This document shows positions 26,007-33,838 of a stretch of 64,000 nt of DNA, one piece after another. The notes beneath the pieces are model-generated. The model had not been told where the DNA came from. It did no database searches and worked only from the letters and a program-made list of their open reading frames with translations. This DNA comes from DATAAZ01 sp036259875 (GTDB taxonomy: Bacteria > Actinomycetota > Thermoleophilia > Gaiellales > Gaiellaceae): NCBI GenBank assembly GCA_036259875.1, contig DATAAZ010000073.1:51531-115530 (forward strand). The letters are read 5' to 3'. The stretch's first letter is position 1; each line of letters opens with the position of its first letter. The position numbers were made by a program, and so were the translations under genes.

Positions 26007-27842
26007 CTAGGGGGCAGCGACCGGCGTCGGGTCCGCGATCCCGAGCTCCTCCTCCGCCGCCGCCTGCTCTTCCGGCGACGCGATCTCGCCGCCGACGCCC
26101 GGGTCGGAATCCGCGCCGTCCTCGTACGACACGCTTGCCCACGACGCGGCCGCCCAGGATGCGGCCGCCTCCGCCGAGCTCGCCCACGAGGCGGACTCGA
26201 ACGCGTTCCGCGCCCACGACGCGGACTCCCAGTACTCCCGCGCCCACGACGCGCTGTTCCAGGCCGTGTCCTCGTACGAGACCCGCGCCCACGAGGCGTC
26301 CTCGGTCGCGACGCGGGCCCAGCTCGCCGCGTCGAAGACGGGGCTCGCGCCGCCGTTCGGATCGCGCACGAGAAACTCGTTGAGCGCCGCATTCGGGTTC
26401 GGCGGGCTCAGGAGATCCGCCGCGCGCGGGCCGCTCACCTCGCCGACCCCGAGCGAGCCGGGGCGCGCCGACGGGAGTGGCCTCGCGGTCAGCATGAGCG
26501 CGCCCTTGACGTGGTCAGGCGTCCACTCCGGATGCACTGCGAGGAGGTACGCCGCGATCCCCGAGACGAGCGGAGCCGCGAACGACGTCCCCGAGAGCTC
26601 CATGTAGCCCTCGCCTCGAACTTGCCCGGGCCGCTCGCGTGGAAGCGTCGCGTTCGGCGGCACAGGCCCGATCATGTAGCGGCCCGGCGCCCCGATCTCG
26701 GGCTTCGAGAACCCGTCGAGCGTGTAGCCGTACGCCGACCATGGAGCGGCCGCGTCGTCGCCGAGGCCGATCGACCCGTCGATGTCGTTCGCACCGACCG
26801 TGATCACGAACGGGTCGTTGCCGGGAGCGAACGGCATGTCGGAGGGCTGGCCGTTCACGCCGTAGTTCCCAGCCGCGGCGACGACGACCACGCCGCCGAA
26901 CCAGAGCTTCTCGACCGCCTTGTCGAGCGGGTCGTACATGAAGCTGTTCGGGACGGACGAGTGGAGCGAGAAGTTCGCGACGCGGATGTTGAGCCGCTGC
27001 CGGTTCTCGTAGATCCATTCCGCGGCGGCGATCACCTCGCTCGTTCTCGCCATGCCCTTGTCGTCCATCACGTCGATGGAGACGATCGGGGCGGCGGGGA
27101 GCGCTCCGGCGTACCCGGGCGCCTGGCCCGCCGCGATGCCGGCGACGAACGTGCCATGTCCGCGGCCGTCGGCGCTCGAGTTTCCCGAGAGCGTCGTCAT
27201 CACGACCTCTTCGCGGATCTGCGAGCCGGACCCGAAGTCGGCGCGGTTGCGGTCGATCCCCGAATCGACGACTGCGATCGCCGGCGCGTTCAGGCCTTCA
27301 CGCTCGCGCCAGAAGCGCGCGACGCCCGTTACGTAGACCCACTTCTGCGGGTTCGAGTAGGCCGAGAGCCCGACGGGAGCATCCGGCGTGATCGCCGAGA
27401 CGTACGACTTGCGCGCGAGCTTCAGGATCTGAGCCCCGGTCAGCTGGACGCTCACCCCGGAGATGAGATCGAACGTGAGCCCGACCCGCGGCCGGTAGCC
27501 GGCGTCCTCGAAGAGGTGGCGCGTCTTGCGCGACAGCGCCCGCGAGTCGTTCTTGCCCGTGCCCTGGACGATGACCGCGAACGTCTGCTGCCTGTTCGCC
27601 CGCGCCGCCTCGAGGAGCGGCGGGGTCACGAAGGCCCGATACGGGTCGCGGTCCTTTCCGCGCGCGGCGCGCGGCCTCGCGCCGGCGGTAGGTGCGAGCG
27701 CGCCGAGCACGATCACGAGCGCCAGTACGACGCTCGCGATCCTGCGCCCGCTGCGCGCAAGCCCTCGTCCGCGCGAGCCGGCGCGCGCGGCCGAAAGCGC
27801 GCCTGCCAGCGTCTCCGCTCCCCGCGTCACGTCGTTCCGCAT
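26007..27842 (-). CDS. Secreted subtilisin-like serine protease (S8) with Trp-periodic tail
   Basis: 611 residues: an Arg-rich start, hydrophobic signal segment (about 35-54), an inhibitor-type propeptide (about 70-160) and an S8 catalytic domain. The catalytic triad is intact: Asp193 in VVDSGIDR, His229 in GHGTFVAG, Ser420 in SGTSFAAP. After residue 500 comes an unusual tail in which Trp recurs at 508, 518, 528, 533, 543, 553, 563 and 568, mostly within ASWAR or ASWA, followed by an acidic end. The protease is probably extracellular. The tail may be a surface-binding or autoprocessed segment; this is inference. Confidence 0.92.
   Translation of the reverse strand: MRNDVTRGAETLAGALSAARAGSRGRGLARSGRRIASVVLALVIVLGALAPTAGARPRAARGKDRDPYRAFVTPPLLEAARANRQQTFAVIVQGTGKNDSRALSRKTRHLFEDAGYRPRVGLTFDLISGVSVQLTGAQILKLARKSYVSAITPDAPVGLSAYSNPQKWVYVTGVARFWREREGLNAPAIAVVDSGIDRNRADFGSGSQIREEVVMTTLSGNSSADGRGHGTFVAGIAAGQAPGYAGALPAAPIVSIDVMDDKGMARTSEVIAAAEWIYENRQRLNIRVANFSLHSSVPNSFMYDPLDKAVEKLWFGGVVVVAAAGNYGVNGQPSDMPFAPGNDPFVITVGANDIDGSIGLGDDAAAPWSAYGYTLDGFSKPEIGAPGRYMIGPVPPNATLPRERPGQVRGEGYMELSGTSFAAPLVSGIAAYLLAVHPEWTPDHVKGALMLTARPLPSARPGSLGVGEVSGPRAADLLSPPNPNAALNEFLVRDPNGGASPVFDAASWARVATEDASWARVSYEDTAWNSASWAREYWESASWARNAFESASWASSAEAAASWAAASWASVSYEDGADSDPGVGGEIASPEEQAAAEEELGIADPTPVAAP
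26133..26327 (-). repeat. Coding repeat: decapeptide ASWA units in the S8 tail
   Basis: Residues 506-570 of the protease. Trp spacing is 10, 10, 5, 10, 10, 10, 5, so every Trp lies on a five-residue grid. The consensus unit is about ASWAR-x3-E-x. The repetition is visible in the DNA as recurring GCCCACGAGGC-like blocks on the plus strand. Confidence 0.8.
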
Positions 27843-28013
27843 TCGCCCGTCCCTCCCCCCGCCTCCCCGTGGCGGGCCGCAGCTTGTCTTGCTGGCCCAA
27901 CGCTAGGCCGGGTGCCGCGCGGCTACCTCCCCCGGATGGGGCAGGGGCAAAAGATCCCCCGGGCGGGGGATTCAACAGCGGTCAACACCTATCACCTGGT
28001 CTACGATCGCGCG

Positions 28014-28955
28014 ATGCCGGCGGCTGTTCGGGTGGGGACGTGCTCGTGGGCGGACGAGTCGCTCGTCAAGTGGTGGTACCCGCGCGGCATCCGGACGAGC
28101 GAGGAGCGGCTTCGCTACTACGCGGAGCGATTCGACACCGTCGAGATCGACTCGACGTACTACCGGCTGCCCGAAGCGGAGACGGTCGAGAAGTGGGTCG
28201 AGCGGACGCCGCCGACCTTCGTCTTCCACGTGAAGGCATTCGCCCTTATGACGCGCCATCCCGTCAAGCGTGAGCAGCTGCCTCCCGACCTGCAGGAGAC
28301 GGCGCCGACCGACGAGCGGGGCCGCGTCGATCGGCCGCCTCGCGAGCTTCGCGGCGAGGTGTTCGCGCGCTTCTACGAGGCGCTCACGCCGTTTCGCGAG
28401 GCCGGGAAGCTCGGCGGCATCCTGCTCCAGTTTCCGTCCTACGTCGTGCCCAAGCCGGCCTCGTTCGATTACTTGGCGTGGGCAAAGGAGCAGCTGCGCG
28501 GCGACGAGATGCTCGTCGAGTTTCGGCACCGAAGCTGGCTCGACGACGAGAACCGCGAGCGGACGCTCGCATTCCTCGAGGAGCTCGGTGCGACCCATGT
28601 CATCGTCGACGCGCCGAAGACGGATGCCCGGAACCTCGTCCCGACCGTCCTCGCATTGACGAGCCCGACCGTCTACGTGCGGTTCCACGGGCGGAACGCG
28701 TCGACCTGGAACATCCGCGGTCGCAGCGCCGCGGAGCGCTTCGACTACCTCTATCCCGATGAGGAGCTCCGCGAGTGGGTCGGCCCGATCCGCGAGCTCG
28801 CCGAGGAAGCGCAGCAGGCCTACGCGATGTTCAACAACAACGGCCGCTCGCCCGCGCCGCGCGGCCTCGGCGAGCGCGACTGGATCGCCCAGGCGCCCGT
28901 GAACGCGCTGACGTTCAAGGGGATGCTCGCGGAGGCGGGCGTCCGGGCCGCGTGA
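28014..28955 (+). CDS. DUF72 family protein (YecE-like)
   Basis: 313 residues from ATG 28014. The N-terminus VRVGTCSWADESLVKWWYP and following ERLRYYAERFDTVEIDSTYY are the conserved opening of the DUF72 TIM-barrel family. Further family blocks are FVFHVKAFALMTRHP, GGILLQFPSYV, VYVRFHGRNASTWNIR and AYAMFNNNGRS. Biochemical function of the family is unknown; a TIM-barrel phosphate-binding or hydrolase role has been proposed from structure. Its stop overlaps the following GTG (GTGA), suggesting an operon with the esterase. Confidence 0.92.
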   Translation: MPAAVRVGTCSWADESLVKWWYPRGIRTSEERLRYYAERFDTVEIDSTYYRLPEAETVEKWVERTPPTFVFHVKAFALMTRHPVKREQLPPDLQETAPTDERGRVDRPPRELRGEVFARFYEALTPFREAGKLGGILLQFPSYVVPKPASFDYLAWAKEQLRGDEMLVEFRHRSWLDDENRERTLAFLEELGATHVIVDAPKTDARNLVPTVLALTSPTVYVRFHGRNASTWNIRGRSAAERFDYLYPDEELREWVGPIRELAEEAQQAYAMFNNNGRSPAPRGLGERDWIAQAPVNALTFKGMLAEAGVRAA

Positions 28956-29596
28956 CGCTCGACGCGCTCGTCCACCGAGCGCGGCCGGCCGTGGGGGATC
29001 CGCATGGCGTCCTCGTTCTCATGCACGGCCGAGGCGCCGACGAGCACGACCTCGCCCCGCTCGCGGACGTCCTCGACGCCCAGCGCCGATTCGCCGTGTA
29101 TCTCCCGCGCGGCCCACTCGCGCTCCCGCCGGGAGGCGCGCATTGGTACATCGTGCGCGAGGTCGGCTTCCCTGACCCGGGGACGTTTCTCCCGACCTTC
29201 GAGCGGCTTGCTGGGTGGGTGAACGCGGCCGTCGACGAAGCGGGGGTCGGCCCTGACCGGCTCGTGCTCGCCGGGTTCTCGCAAGGCGCCGTGATGGCGT
29301 ACTCGCTCGCGCTCGCAGCGGGGCGTGCGCGACCGCTCGCAGTCCTCGCGTTCAGTGGCTTCGTCCCGCGCGTCGAGGGGTTCGAGCTCGACCTCGCCGC
29401 GCGGGCAGGGCTTCCGGTGTCGATCACGCACGGGACGCTCGACCCGATTATCCGGGTCGAGTTCGGCCGCGACGCGCGCGACCGCCTCACCGCGGCAGGC
29501 CTCGACGTCAGGTACCGCGAGGACCCCGTCGGCCACACGCTTGCGCCGGGCGCGCTCGCGCAGGCACGAACCGTTCTCGCCGCCGCCCTGCGCTAG
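28952..29596 (+). CDS. Phospholipase/carboxylesterase family alpha/beta hydrolase
   Basis: 214 residues, GTG start overlapping the DUF72 stop. Alpha/beta-hydrolase signs: oxyanion region LMHGRGADEHDL, nucleophile elbow GFSQGA (Ser at about 110), Asp in THGTLDPII and His in DPVGHTLAP. The family (YpfH/EstB type) hydrolyses short acyl esters; members act in the cytoplasm. The stop codon TAG shares bases with the convergent aquaporin stop (CTAG at 29593-29596). Confidence 0.9.
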   Translation: MTLDALVHRARPAVGDPHGVLVLMHGRGADEHDLAPLADVLDAQRRFAVYLPRGPLALPPGGAHWYIVREVGFPDPGTFLPTFERLAGWVNAAVDEAGVGPDRLVLAGFSQGAVMAYSLALAAGRARPLAVLAFSGFVPRVEGFELDLAARAGLPVSITHGTLDPIIRVEFGRDARDRLTAAGLDVRYREDPVGHTLAPGALAQARTVLAAALR

Positions 29597-30360
29597 CGGG
29601 TCGCCGCGTCGCCGGGGCGGGGCTCCTCGAGACCCGTCTCCGGCGGCCCGACCGGGACCGGCCGCGCCGGGCGGAGGTAGAGCGCCTCGTAGGCGAGCGC
29701 GGCGGCTGCGCCGCCCGCGAGCGGGCCGACGTACCAGACCCACGCGTCGCTCCACTCCCGGTGGACGAGCTCCGGCCCGAAGGCGCGGGCCGGGTTCATC
29801 GCCGCGCCCGTAAGCGGGCCGCCGATCAGGATGTCGAGCGTGATCGTCAGCCCGATCGCGAGCCCTGCGATCGATGTGAACGTGCCGCGGGGGTCTGCTG
29901 CGGTCGCGAAGATCACCCAGACGAGGAAGAACGTGAGCACCGCCTCGAGGACGGCTGCCGCCCCTGCGCCGATTCCGTTCGCGACGAGCGGCGCGCCGAG
30001 CGCGACGGGGTCGGTCAGGGCGTCGGGAAGGAGCAGCGTGAGGAGGAGGGCGCCGAGCACTCCGCCGAGGAGCTGCGCCACCCAGTAGACGACGGCGAGC
30101 CGGGCATCCATTCGGCGGGTGACGAGGAACCCGAGCGTGACGGCCGGATTGAAGTGTCCGCCCGAGATGTGGCCGACGGCGGAGGCGATCACGGCGATCA
30201 CGAGGCCGTGCGCGAGCGCGACGCCGACGAGACCGCGTCCGCCGACCCCGGCGACCGCGATCGACCCGGCACCCACGAAGATGAGGGCGAAGGCGCCGAC
30301 GAACTCCGCCGCTCCGCGTTGGAGCCAGTCGCGCTCCACGTGGGGAGCCCACGAAGGCAC
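29593..30360 (-). CDS. MIP family channel (aquaporin / glycerol facilitator)
   Basis: 255 residues with six transmembrane helices and two half-helices. Both NPA motifs are present: GGHFNPAVTLG (about 67-77) and GAAMNPARAFGP (about 187-198). The Arg after the second NPA, part of the selectivity filter, is conserved. The N-terminal block AAEFVGAFALIFVGAGSIA is typical of bacterial MIPs. It passes water or small neutral solutes. GTG start at 30360; an acidic-proline tail ends the protein. Confidence 0.93.
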   Translation of the reverse strand: MPSWAPHVERDWLQRGAAEFVGAFALIFVGAGSIAVAGVGGRGLVGVALAHGLVIAVIASAVGHISGGHFNPAVTLGFLVTRRMDARLAVVYWVAQLLGGVLGALLLTLLLPDALTDPVALGAPLVANGIGAGAAAVLEAVLTFFLVWVIFATAADPRGTFTSIAGLAIGLTITLDILIGGPLTGAAMNPARAFGPELVHREWSDAWVWYVGPLAGGAAAALAYEALYLRPARPVPVGPPETGLEEPRPGDAATR

Positions 30361-30426
30361 CCGGACGGCGCGGCCGTCCCGATCGGTGGGCGCCGGGTAT
30401 GCCCGGCCGGCGGCTCCGACTGGGCC

Positions 30427-30936
30427 CTACGCCGCCCAGGCGGGGTCGCCTTCGGCGAGCAGGCGCCTGAAGGCCGGGTACTGGCCGAGCTTGCCGACCG
30501 TGACGAGCGTATCCCCGTTCTGGATGACGTCGCTCGGCTGCGCGCCCGCAACCGGTTCCGGCTCGCGGAGGATGGCGATGATCGTGATTCCCGTCCTCTG
30601 GCGGAAGCCGCACTCGGCGAGGGTCTTCCCGATCGCGGGGCTCGTGTCGGGGACGGGCACCCACTCGATCGCGAGCTCCCCAATCGCCATCTCCAGGTCC
30701 TCGACGACCTTGGGGCGCTCGTAGGCGCCCCCGAGCAGGGCCCCGAGTTGGCGCGCCTCGTCGTCCTCGAGCTGGAGGACGGCTTGCGGCTCGTCGTCAT
30801 CGCGGCGTCGGAAGAAGTACACCTCGCGCATCCCGTCGTTGTGCTGGATCACGGCGACCCGGCCGCCGTGCGACGGGACGCACGTGTACTTGACCCCGAC
30901 CCCGGGGAGACGCGTCTCGCGAACCTCGCTGGACAT
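30427..30936 (-). CDS. K+/H+ antiporter regulatory subunit (KhtT-like, RCK-C domain)
   Basis: 169 residues. The N-terminal half (TRLPGVGVKYTCVPSHGGRV and VIQHNDGMREVYFF) is the KhtT N-domain. The C-terminal half is a TrkA-C/RCK-C fold: AIEWVPVPDTSPAIGKTLAE, GITIIAILREPE and NGDTLVTVGKLGQYPAFRRL. In known systems this protein gates the antiporter in response to pH, ions or nucleotides. Its ATG overlaps the antiporter stop (ATGA), so the pair is co-translated. Confidence 0.9.
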   Translation of the reverse strand: MSSEVRETRLPGVGVKYTCVPSHGGRVAVIQHNDGMREVYFFRRRDDDEPQAVLQLEDDEARQLGALLGGAYERPKVVEDLEMAIGELAIEWVPVPDTSPAIGKTLAECGFRQRTGITIIAILREPEPVAGAQPSDVIQNGDTLVTVGKLGQYPAFRRLLAEGDPAWAA

Positions 30937-32117
30937 CAGGCGCTCCCTTCCAGTCTAGGCGCCGGAAAGAGCGCCCGGCCGAGCCGCTTCGACTCCTTCA
31001 TGAGGACGACGCCAATCGTCGCGGTTGCGAGGACGTAGAGCCCAGCGAAGGCGACCAGGTCCTCGCGCACGGACGCGGCGAGCGCGACGTTCGCGGCGCC
31101 GACCTGCGCGATGATGATCGTGAACTCCCCGTGCGCGACGAGCGCCGAGCCGGCGTTCAGGCTCTGGCGCGACGTGAACCCGCCGACGCGTCCCGCCGCG
31201 TAGCCGGCGGCCAGCTTCCCCATGATCGAGAGGACGACCGCGGCCGCGACGAGCCAACCGACGCTGCCCAGCGCCTCCACGTCGATCGTGAGCCCGAAGA
31301 CGAAGAAGAAGAGCGCGGCGAAGAGGTCTCGAAACGAGAAGAAACGATCCTCGATCTCCGCTCGAACCGACGTCTCGGCGAGCACGATCCCGGCCATCAG
31401 GGCGCCAATCGCCTCCGAGAGACCGAGCAGCTCGGCGATCGCCGCCATCCCGATCACGAGTGCGAACGTGGCGAGAAGGAAGAACTCGCGCGGCATTCGG
31501 TCGAGAGCGACGTCGATCGGCCGCGCGAGCCAGCGCGAGGCGGCGAGCGCAACGAGGACGAACGCGAGCGCCTTCGCGAACAGGACGAGGGTGTCCGCGC
31601 CGTCCGCCCCGCCCCCGGCCGCGATTGCGAGCACGAACGCGATCGCGATGTCCTCGAAGACCAGCACGGCGAGCACGAGATCCGTCTCCTCGTCGGCGAG
31701 GCGTCGGAAGTCGATCAGGCCCTTGACGGCGACCGCGCTCGATGAGACGTAGACCGCAGCGGCGACGAGGAGCGCGGCAAAGCTCCATCCGAACGCGAGC
31801 AGCCCGACGAAAAGGCCGAGCGCGGCGTTGACGACGAGGTCGATCGTGCCGCCGAGCCCCACGTGGCGCCCGGTCCGAACGAGGCGCTCGAAGCTGAACT
31901 CGAGGCCAAGGAAGAAGAGGAGGAAAATGAGCCCGAGCTCGGCGACGAAGTTCGTCACCTCCGACGGCTCGATGACGGCGAGCGCGCGCGGCTCGTTGGG
32001 CCCGAGCAGGAGCCCGGCGAGGAGATACGCGGGGATCGCCGAGAGCCCGAACCGGTTCGCCACGAGCCCGAGGCCGGCCAGGACGGCGACGGTGACGGCC
32101 AGCTCCTCGAGCGTCAC
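30936..32117 (-). CDS. Cation:proton antiporter, CPA2 family (KhtU-like)
   Basis: 393 residues and about 12 transmembrane helices. CPA2 features are visible: the N-terminal VANRFGLSAIPAYLLAGLLLGP, a SSSAVAVKGL block, and the ion-binding region VLVFEDIAIAFVLAI with the acidic ED pair. There is no C-terminal RCK domain, in keeping with the separate KhtT-like partner encoded next. It exchanges K+ (or Na+) for protons at the cytoplasmic membrane. Its GTG start overlaps the TGA stop of the upstream AhpD-like gene, giving a three-gene overlapping operon. Confidence 0.92.
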   Translation of the reverse strand: MTLEELAVTVAVLAGLGLVANRFGLSAIPAYLLAGLLLGPNEPRALAVIEPSEVTNFVAELGLIFLLFFLGLEFSFERLVRTGRHVGLGGTIDLVVNAALGLFVGLLAFGWSFAALLVAAAVYVSSSAVAVKGLIDFRRLADEETDLVLAVLVFEDIAIAFVLAIAAGGGADGADTLVLFAKALAFVLVALAASRWLARPIDVALDRMPREFFLLATFALVIGMAAIAELLGLSEAIGALMAGIVLAETSVRAEIEDRFFSFRDLFAALFFFVFGLTIDVEALGSVGWLVAAAVVLSIMGKLAAGYAAGRVGGFTSRQSLNAGSALVAHGEFTIIIAQVGAANVALAASVREDLVAFAGLYVLATATIGVVLMKESKRLGRALFPAPRLEGSA

Positions 32118-32698
32118 GGCGCGCTAGCTCGAGACCATTCCGGTTCGTCGTCGATGCCGACCGCGTCCGCGACGCGGTTGATGTAGTTGAAGAAGGAGAC
32201 GACCTGGATCGCGTCGTGGATCCCTCCGTCGCTCCAGCCGTGCTCGCGCAGCCGGTCGATGTCGCTCTGCGAGACCCGTGCGGGCTCGCGCGTCATGAGG
32301 ACCGCGAAGTCGCAGAGGGCCCGCACGCGCGGCTCCAGGTCGGCGCTTCGGTAGTCGTGCGCCGCATGCTCGGCCAGCTCGTTCGGGGCGCCCTCTGCAC
32401 GGAGGTCGTCTGCGTGCGCGTGTATTCAGTAATGGCAGTCATTCGCCGACGAGACGACGACGGCGAGCAGCTCGCGCTCGGCCCGCGTGAGCTCACACCG
32501 GCCGAACATGACCTCGCGGTAGAGCTCCATCGCAGCGCGAAGGACGGGCGGCCGCAGGCTCATCGCCTTGACGATGTTGAAGACCTTCCCAGCCCGGTGA
32601 ACTGCCGCGTCGTATTCCTCGCGGAGCTCGCCCGATGCGTCGTGCTCGTCGATCAGGCGCAGGTACGGCACGCGCCGATTCTGCCTGGTTCGCGTCAT
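32114..32698 (-). CDS. AhpD/carboxymuconolactone-decarboxylase-like peroxidase-related protein with in-frame TGA: candidate selenoprotein
   Basis: The minus strand is one open frame from ATG 32698 (or GTG 32671) to TGA 32116-32114, interrupted only by TGA at 32428-32426. The codons around it read SSANDCHY-(TGA)-IHAHADDL, exactly where the AhpD-like family has its second redox cysteine (C-x-x-C followed by H). Read through, the product is 194 (185 from GTG) residues, the family's normal size. The downstream half keeps family sequence: DLEPRVRALCDFAVLMT and HDAIQVVSFFNYINRVAD. It then overlaps the antiporter start by four bases. Sec would be residue 91 (82). A one-base nonsense mutation (TGC to TGA) is the alternative. 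Expected role: thiol/selenol peroxidase activity. Confidence 0.75.
32397..32417 (-). promoter_or_regulatory. Candidate bacterial SECIS hairpin
   Basis: Starting nine bases after the in-frame TGA, the transcript can fold GCACG-C-AG-ACGAC-CT-C-CGTGC. This is a five-pair stem, a C/C mismatch, two more pairs and a five-base loop with a G. Bacterial SECIS elements lie at about this distance inside the coding region. High GC makes chance hairpins common, so this is suggestive only. Confidence 0.35.
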
Positions 32699-32716
32699 CC
32701 ACAGGGCCCTGTGGAT
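32697..32716. promoter_or_regulatory. Perfect 20-bp palindrome at the AhpD-like 5' end
   Basis: ATCCACAGGG followed immediately by its reverse complement CCCTGTGGAT. It lies in the divergent region between the AhpD-like operon and the coiled-coil gene at 32790, touching the ATG at 32698. A symmetric site here could be an operator for a dimeric regulator; if so, translation more likely begins at GTG 32671. Confidence 0.5.
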
Positions 32717-32789
32717 CGAGTAGACTCGCGCCTTCCTTGCGTCCCAGGAACGTCTCCGTGCTCGGCCGCAGCGAAGACGCGACGCCGAG

Positions 32790-33257
32790 GTGAGCCCCGC
32801 CGAGCCCGCCGCGCCGACGCCCGCGTCCGACGACGTCGGGGGGCACGTTGCCGGCGTTCTTCGCGCCGCGGAGGAAGCGGCCGCGCAGATCCGTGCCGAC
32901 GCGGACGCGTACGCGAGCGATACGCGCCACGCCGTCGATTCGTACGCTAGCCAGGAGCGCCGCGCGGCCGAGGAGGAAGCGCGGCGGACACTCGAGGCCG
33001 CGCAGGCGGAGGCCCGCGCCGTTCGCGAGGCTGCCGAGGCGATGGCGCACCGGCTGGAGGAGGATTCGCAGGAGCGTGGTGAGGAGCTGCGCGAGGAAAT
33101 CCGAGTCCTCGAGGAACGGCGAAATCGCGCCGTCCACGACCTCCGCGAGATCGCCGCGACGATCGAGGACGCGCTGGCGGGACGTACTGGCACCCGAGCG
33201 CGCGAGCCGGGCTCTGCCTCGCTGGCCGAGGCGCTCTCGCTGAAGCGCCGCCGCTGA
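32790..33257 (+). CDS. Coiled-coil protein (DivIVA/SepF-region-like, function unknown)
   Basis: 155 residues, GTG start. After a Pro/Ala-rich N-terminus the protein is one long Ala/Glu/Arg helix (about residues 25-135) with heptad-like spacing: AGVLRAAEEAAAQIRADADA, EEEARRTLEAAQAEARAVRE and EELREEIRVLEERRNRAVHD. It lacks the N-terminal membrane-targeting motif of DivIVA, so the name cannot be fixed. Such proteins scaffold cell-pole or envelope complexes. It overlaps the flavin-reductase frame at its stop. Confidence 0.7.
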   Translation: MSPAEPAAPTPASDDVGGHVAGVLRAAEEAAAQIRADADAYASDTRHAVDSYASQERRAAEEEARRTLEAAQAEARAVREAAEAMAHRLEEDSQERGEELREEIRVLEERRNRAVHDLREIAATIEDALAGRTGTRAREPGSASLAEALSLKRRR

Positions 33258-33733
33258 CCCGGCTCGGCGACGCGCTCCGCTCGGTCATGCGGGCGTACCC
33301 CTCCGGGCTCGCCGTCGTCACCGTCGACGCGGGTGGGGAGCGCCTCGGCTTGACCGTCGAGTCGCTCGTTTCGCTCTCGCTCGAGCCGCCACTCGTCGGG
33401 GTCGCGATCAGCCGGCACGCCGCCATGCACGAGCTTCTCCGTGAGGCGAACGGATTCGCGGCGTCGCTCCTCGCCGGCGACCAGAGCGATGTCGCGCAGC
33501 ACTTTGCGCGCGGCGTCCCGCCGATCGCGATGTGGCGCGGCGTCTCCTGGCGTGAGGGCGAGACGGGCGCGCCGCTCGTCGACGGCGCGCTCGGCTGGAT
33601 CGAGTGCGAGCTGGCCGCCGAGCACGACGTCGGCGACCACACGCTCTTCGTCGGCCGGGTCGTCGGCGCGGAGCGCGGCCGGGCGGCGCCGCCGCTCGTG
33701 TACCTCGAGCGCCGCTACGCGACAGTTGCGTGA
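33254..33733 (+). CDS. Flavin reductase-like FMN-binding split-barrel protein
   Basis: Family pattern: MRAYPSGLAVVTVDAGGERL, SLVSLSLEPPLVGVAISRHA, GFAASLLAGDQSDVAQHFA and WIECELAAEHDVGDHTLFVG. The reductase binds FMN and uses NAD(P)H to supply reduced flavin. The first ATG is at 33287, but the frame is family-like further upstream (LTRLGDALRSV), which fits a rare CTG start at 33254 overlapping the preceding TGA (CTGA). From 33287 the protein is 148 residues, slightly short for the family (about 155-165). Confidence 0.85.
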   Translation: MTRLGDALRSVMRAYPSGLAVVTVDAGGERLGLTVESLVSLSLEPPLVGVAISRHAAMHELLREANGFAASLLAGDQSDVAQHFARGVPPIAMWRGVSWREGETGAPLVDGALGWIECELAAEHDVGDHTLFVGRVVGAERGRAAPPLVYLERRYATVA

Positions 33734-33838
33734 CGATCTCGCAAGGCCGCTTGCTCGGCGAAGGTCCTGTCGCCCGGCCCCGTCCCAGCAGGCCATGTCA
33801 TGGGGACTGTCCGCGCGGGCGATACGGCTGGGGGTCGC

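Noticed and set aside
26511..28013. Long upstream extension of the DUF72 frame
   Set aside because: It lies antisense to the S8 protease, is Arg/Asp-rich shadow sequence, and DUF72 homology begins at ATG 28014.
32426..32428. Treating the TGA as the real end of the AhpD-like protein
   Set aside because: Termination there would remove the second redox residue, the conserved His and more than half of the domain, and would leave 103 in-frame family-like codons overlapping the antiporter start unexplained. Nonsense mutation or sequencing error remain possible and are stated in the finding.
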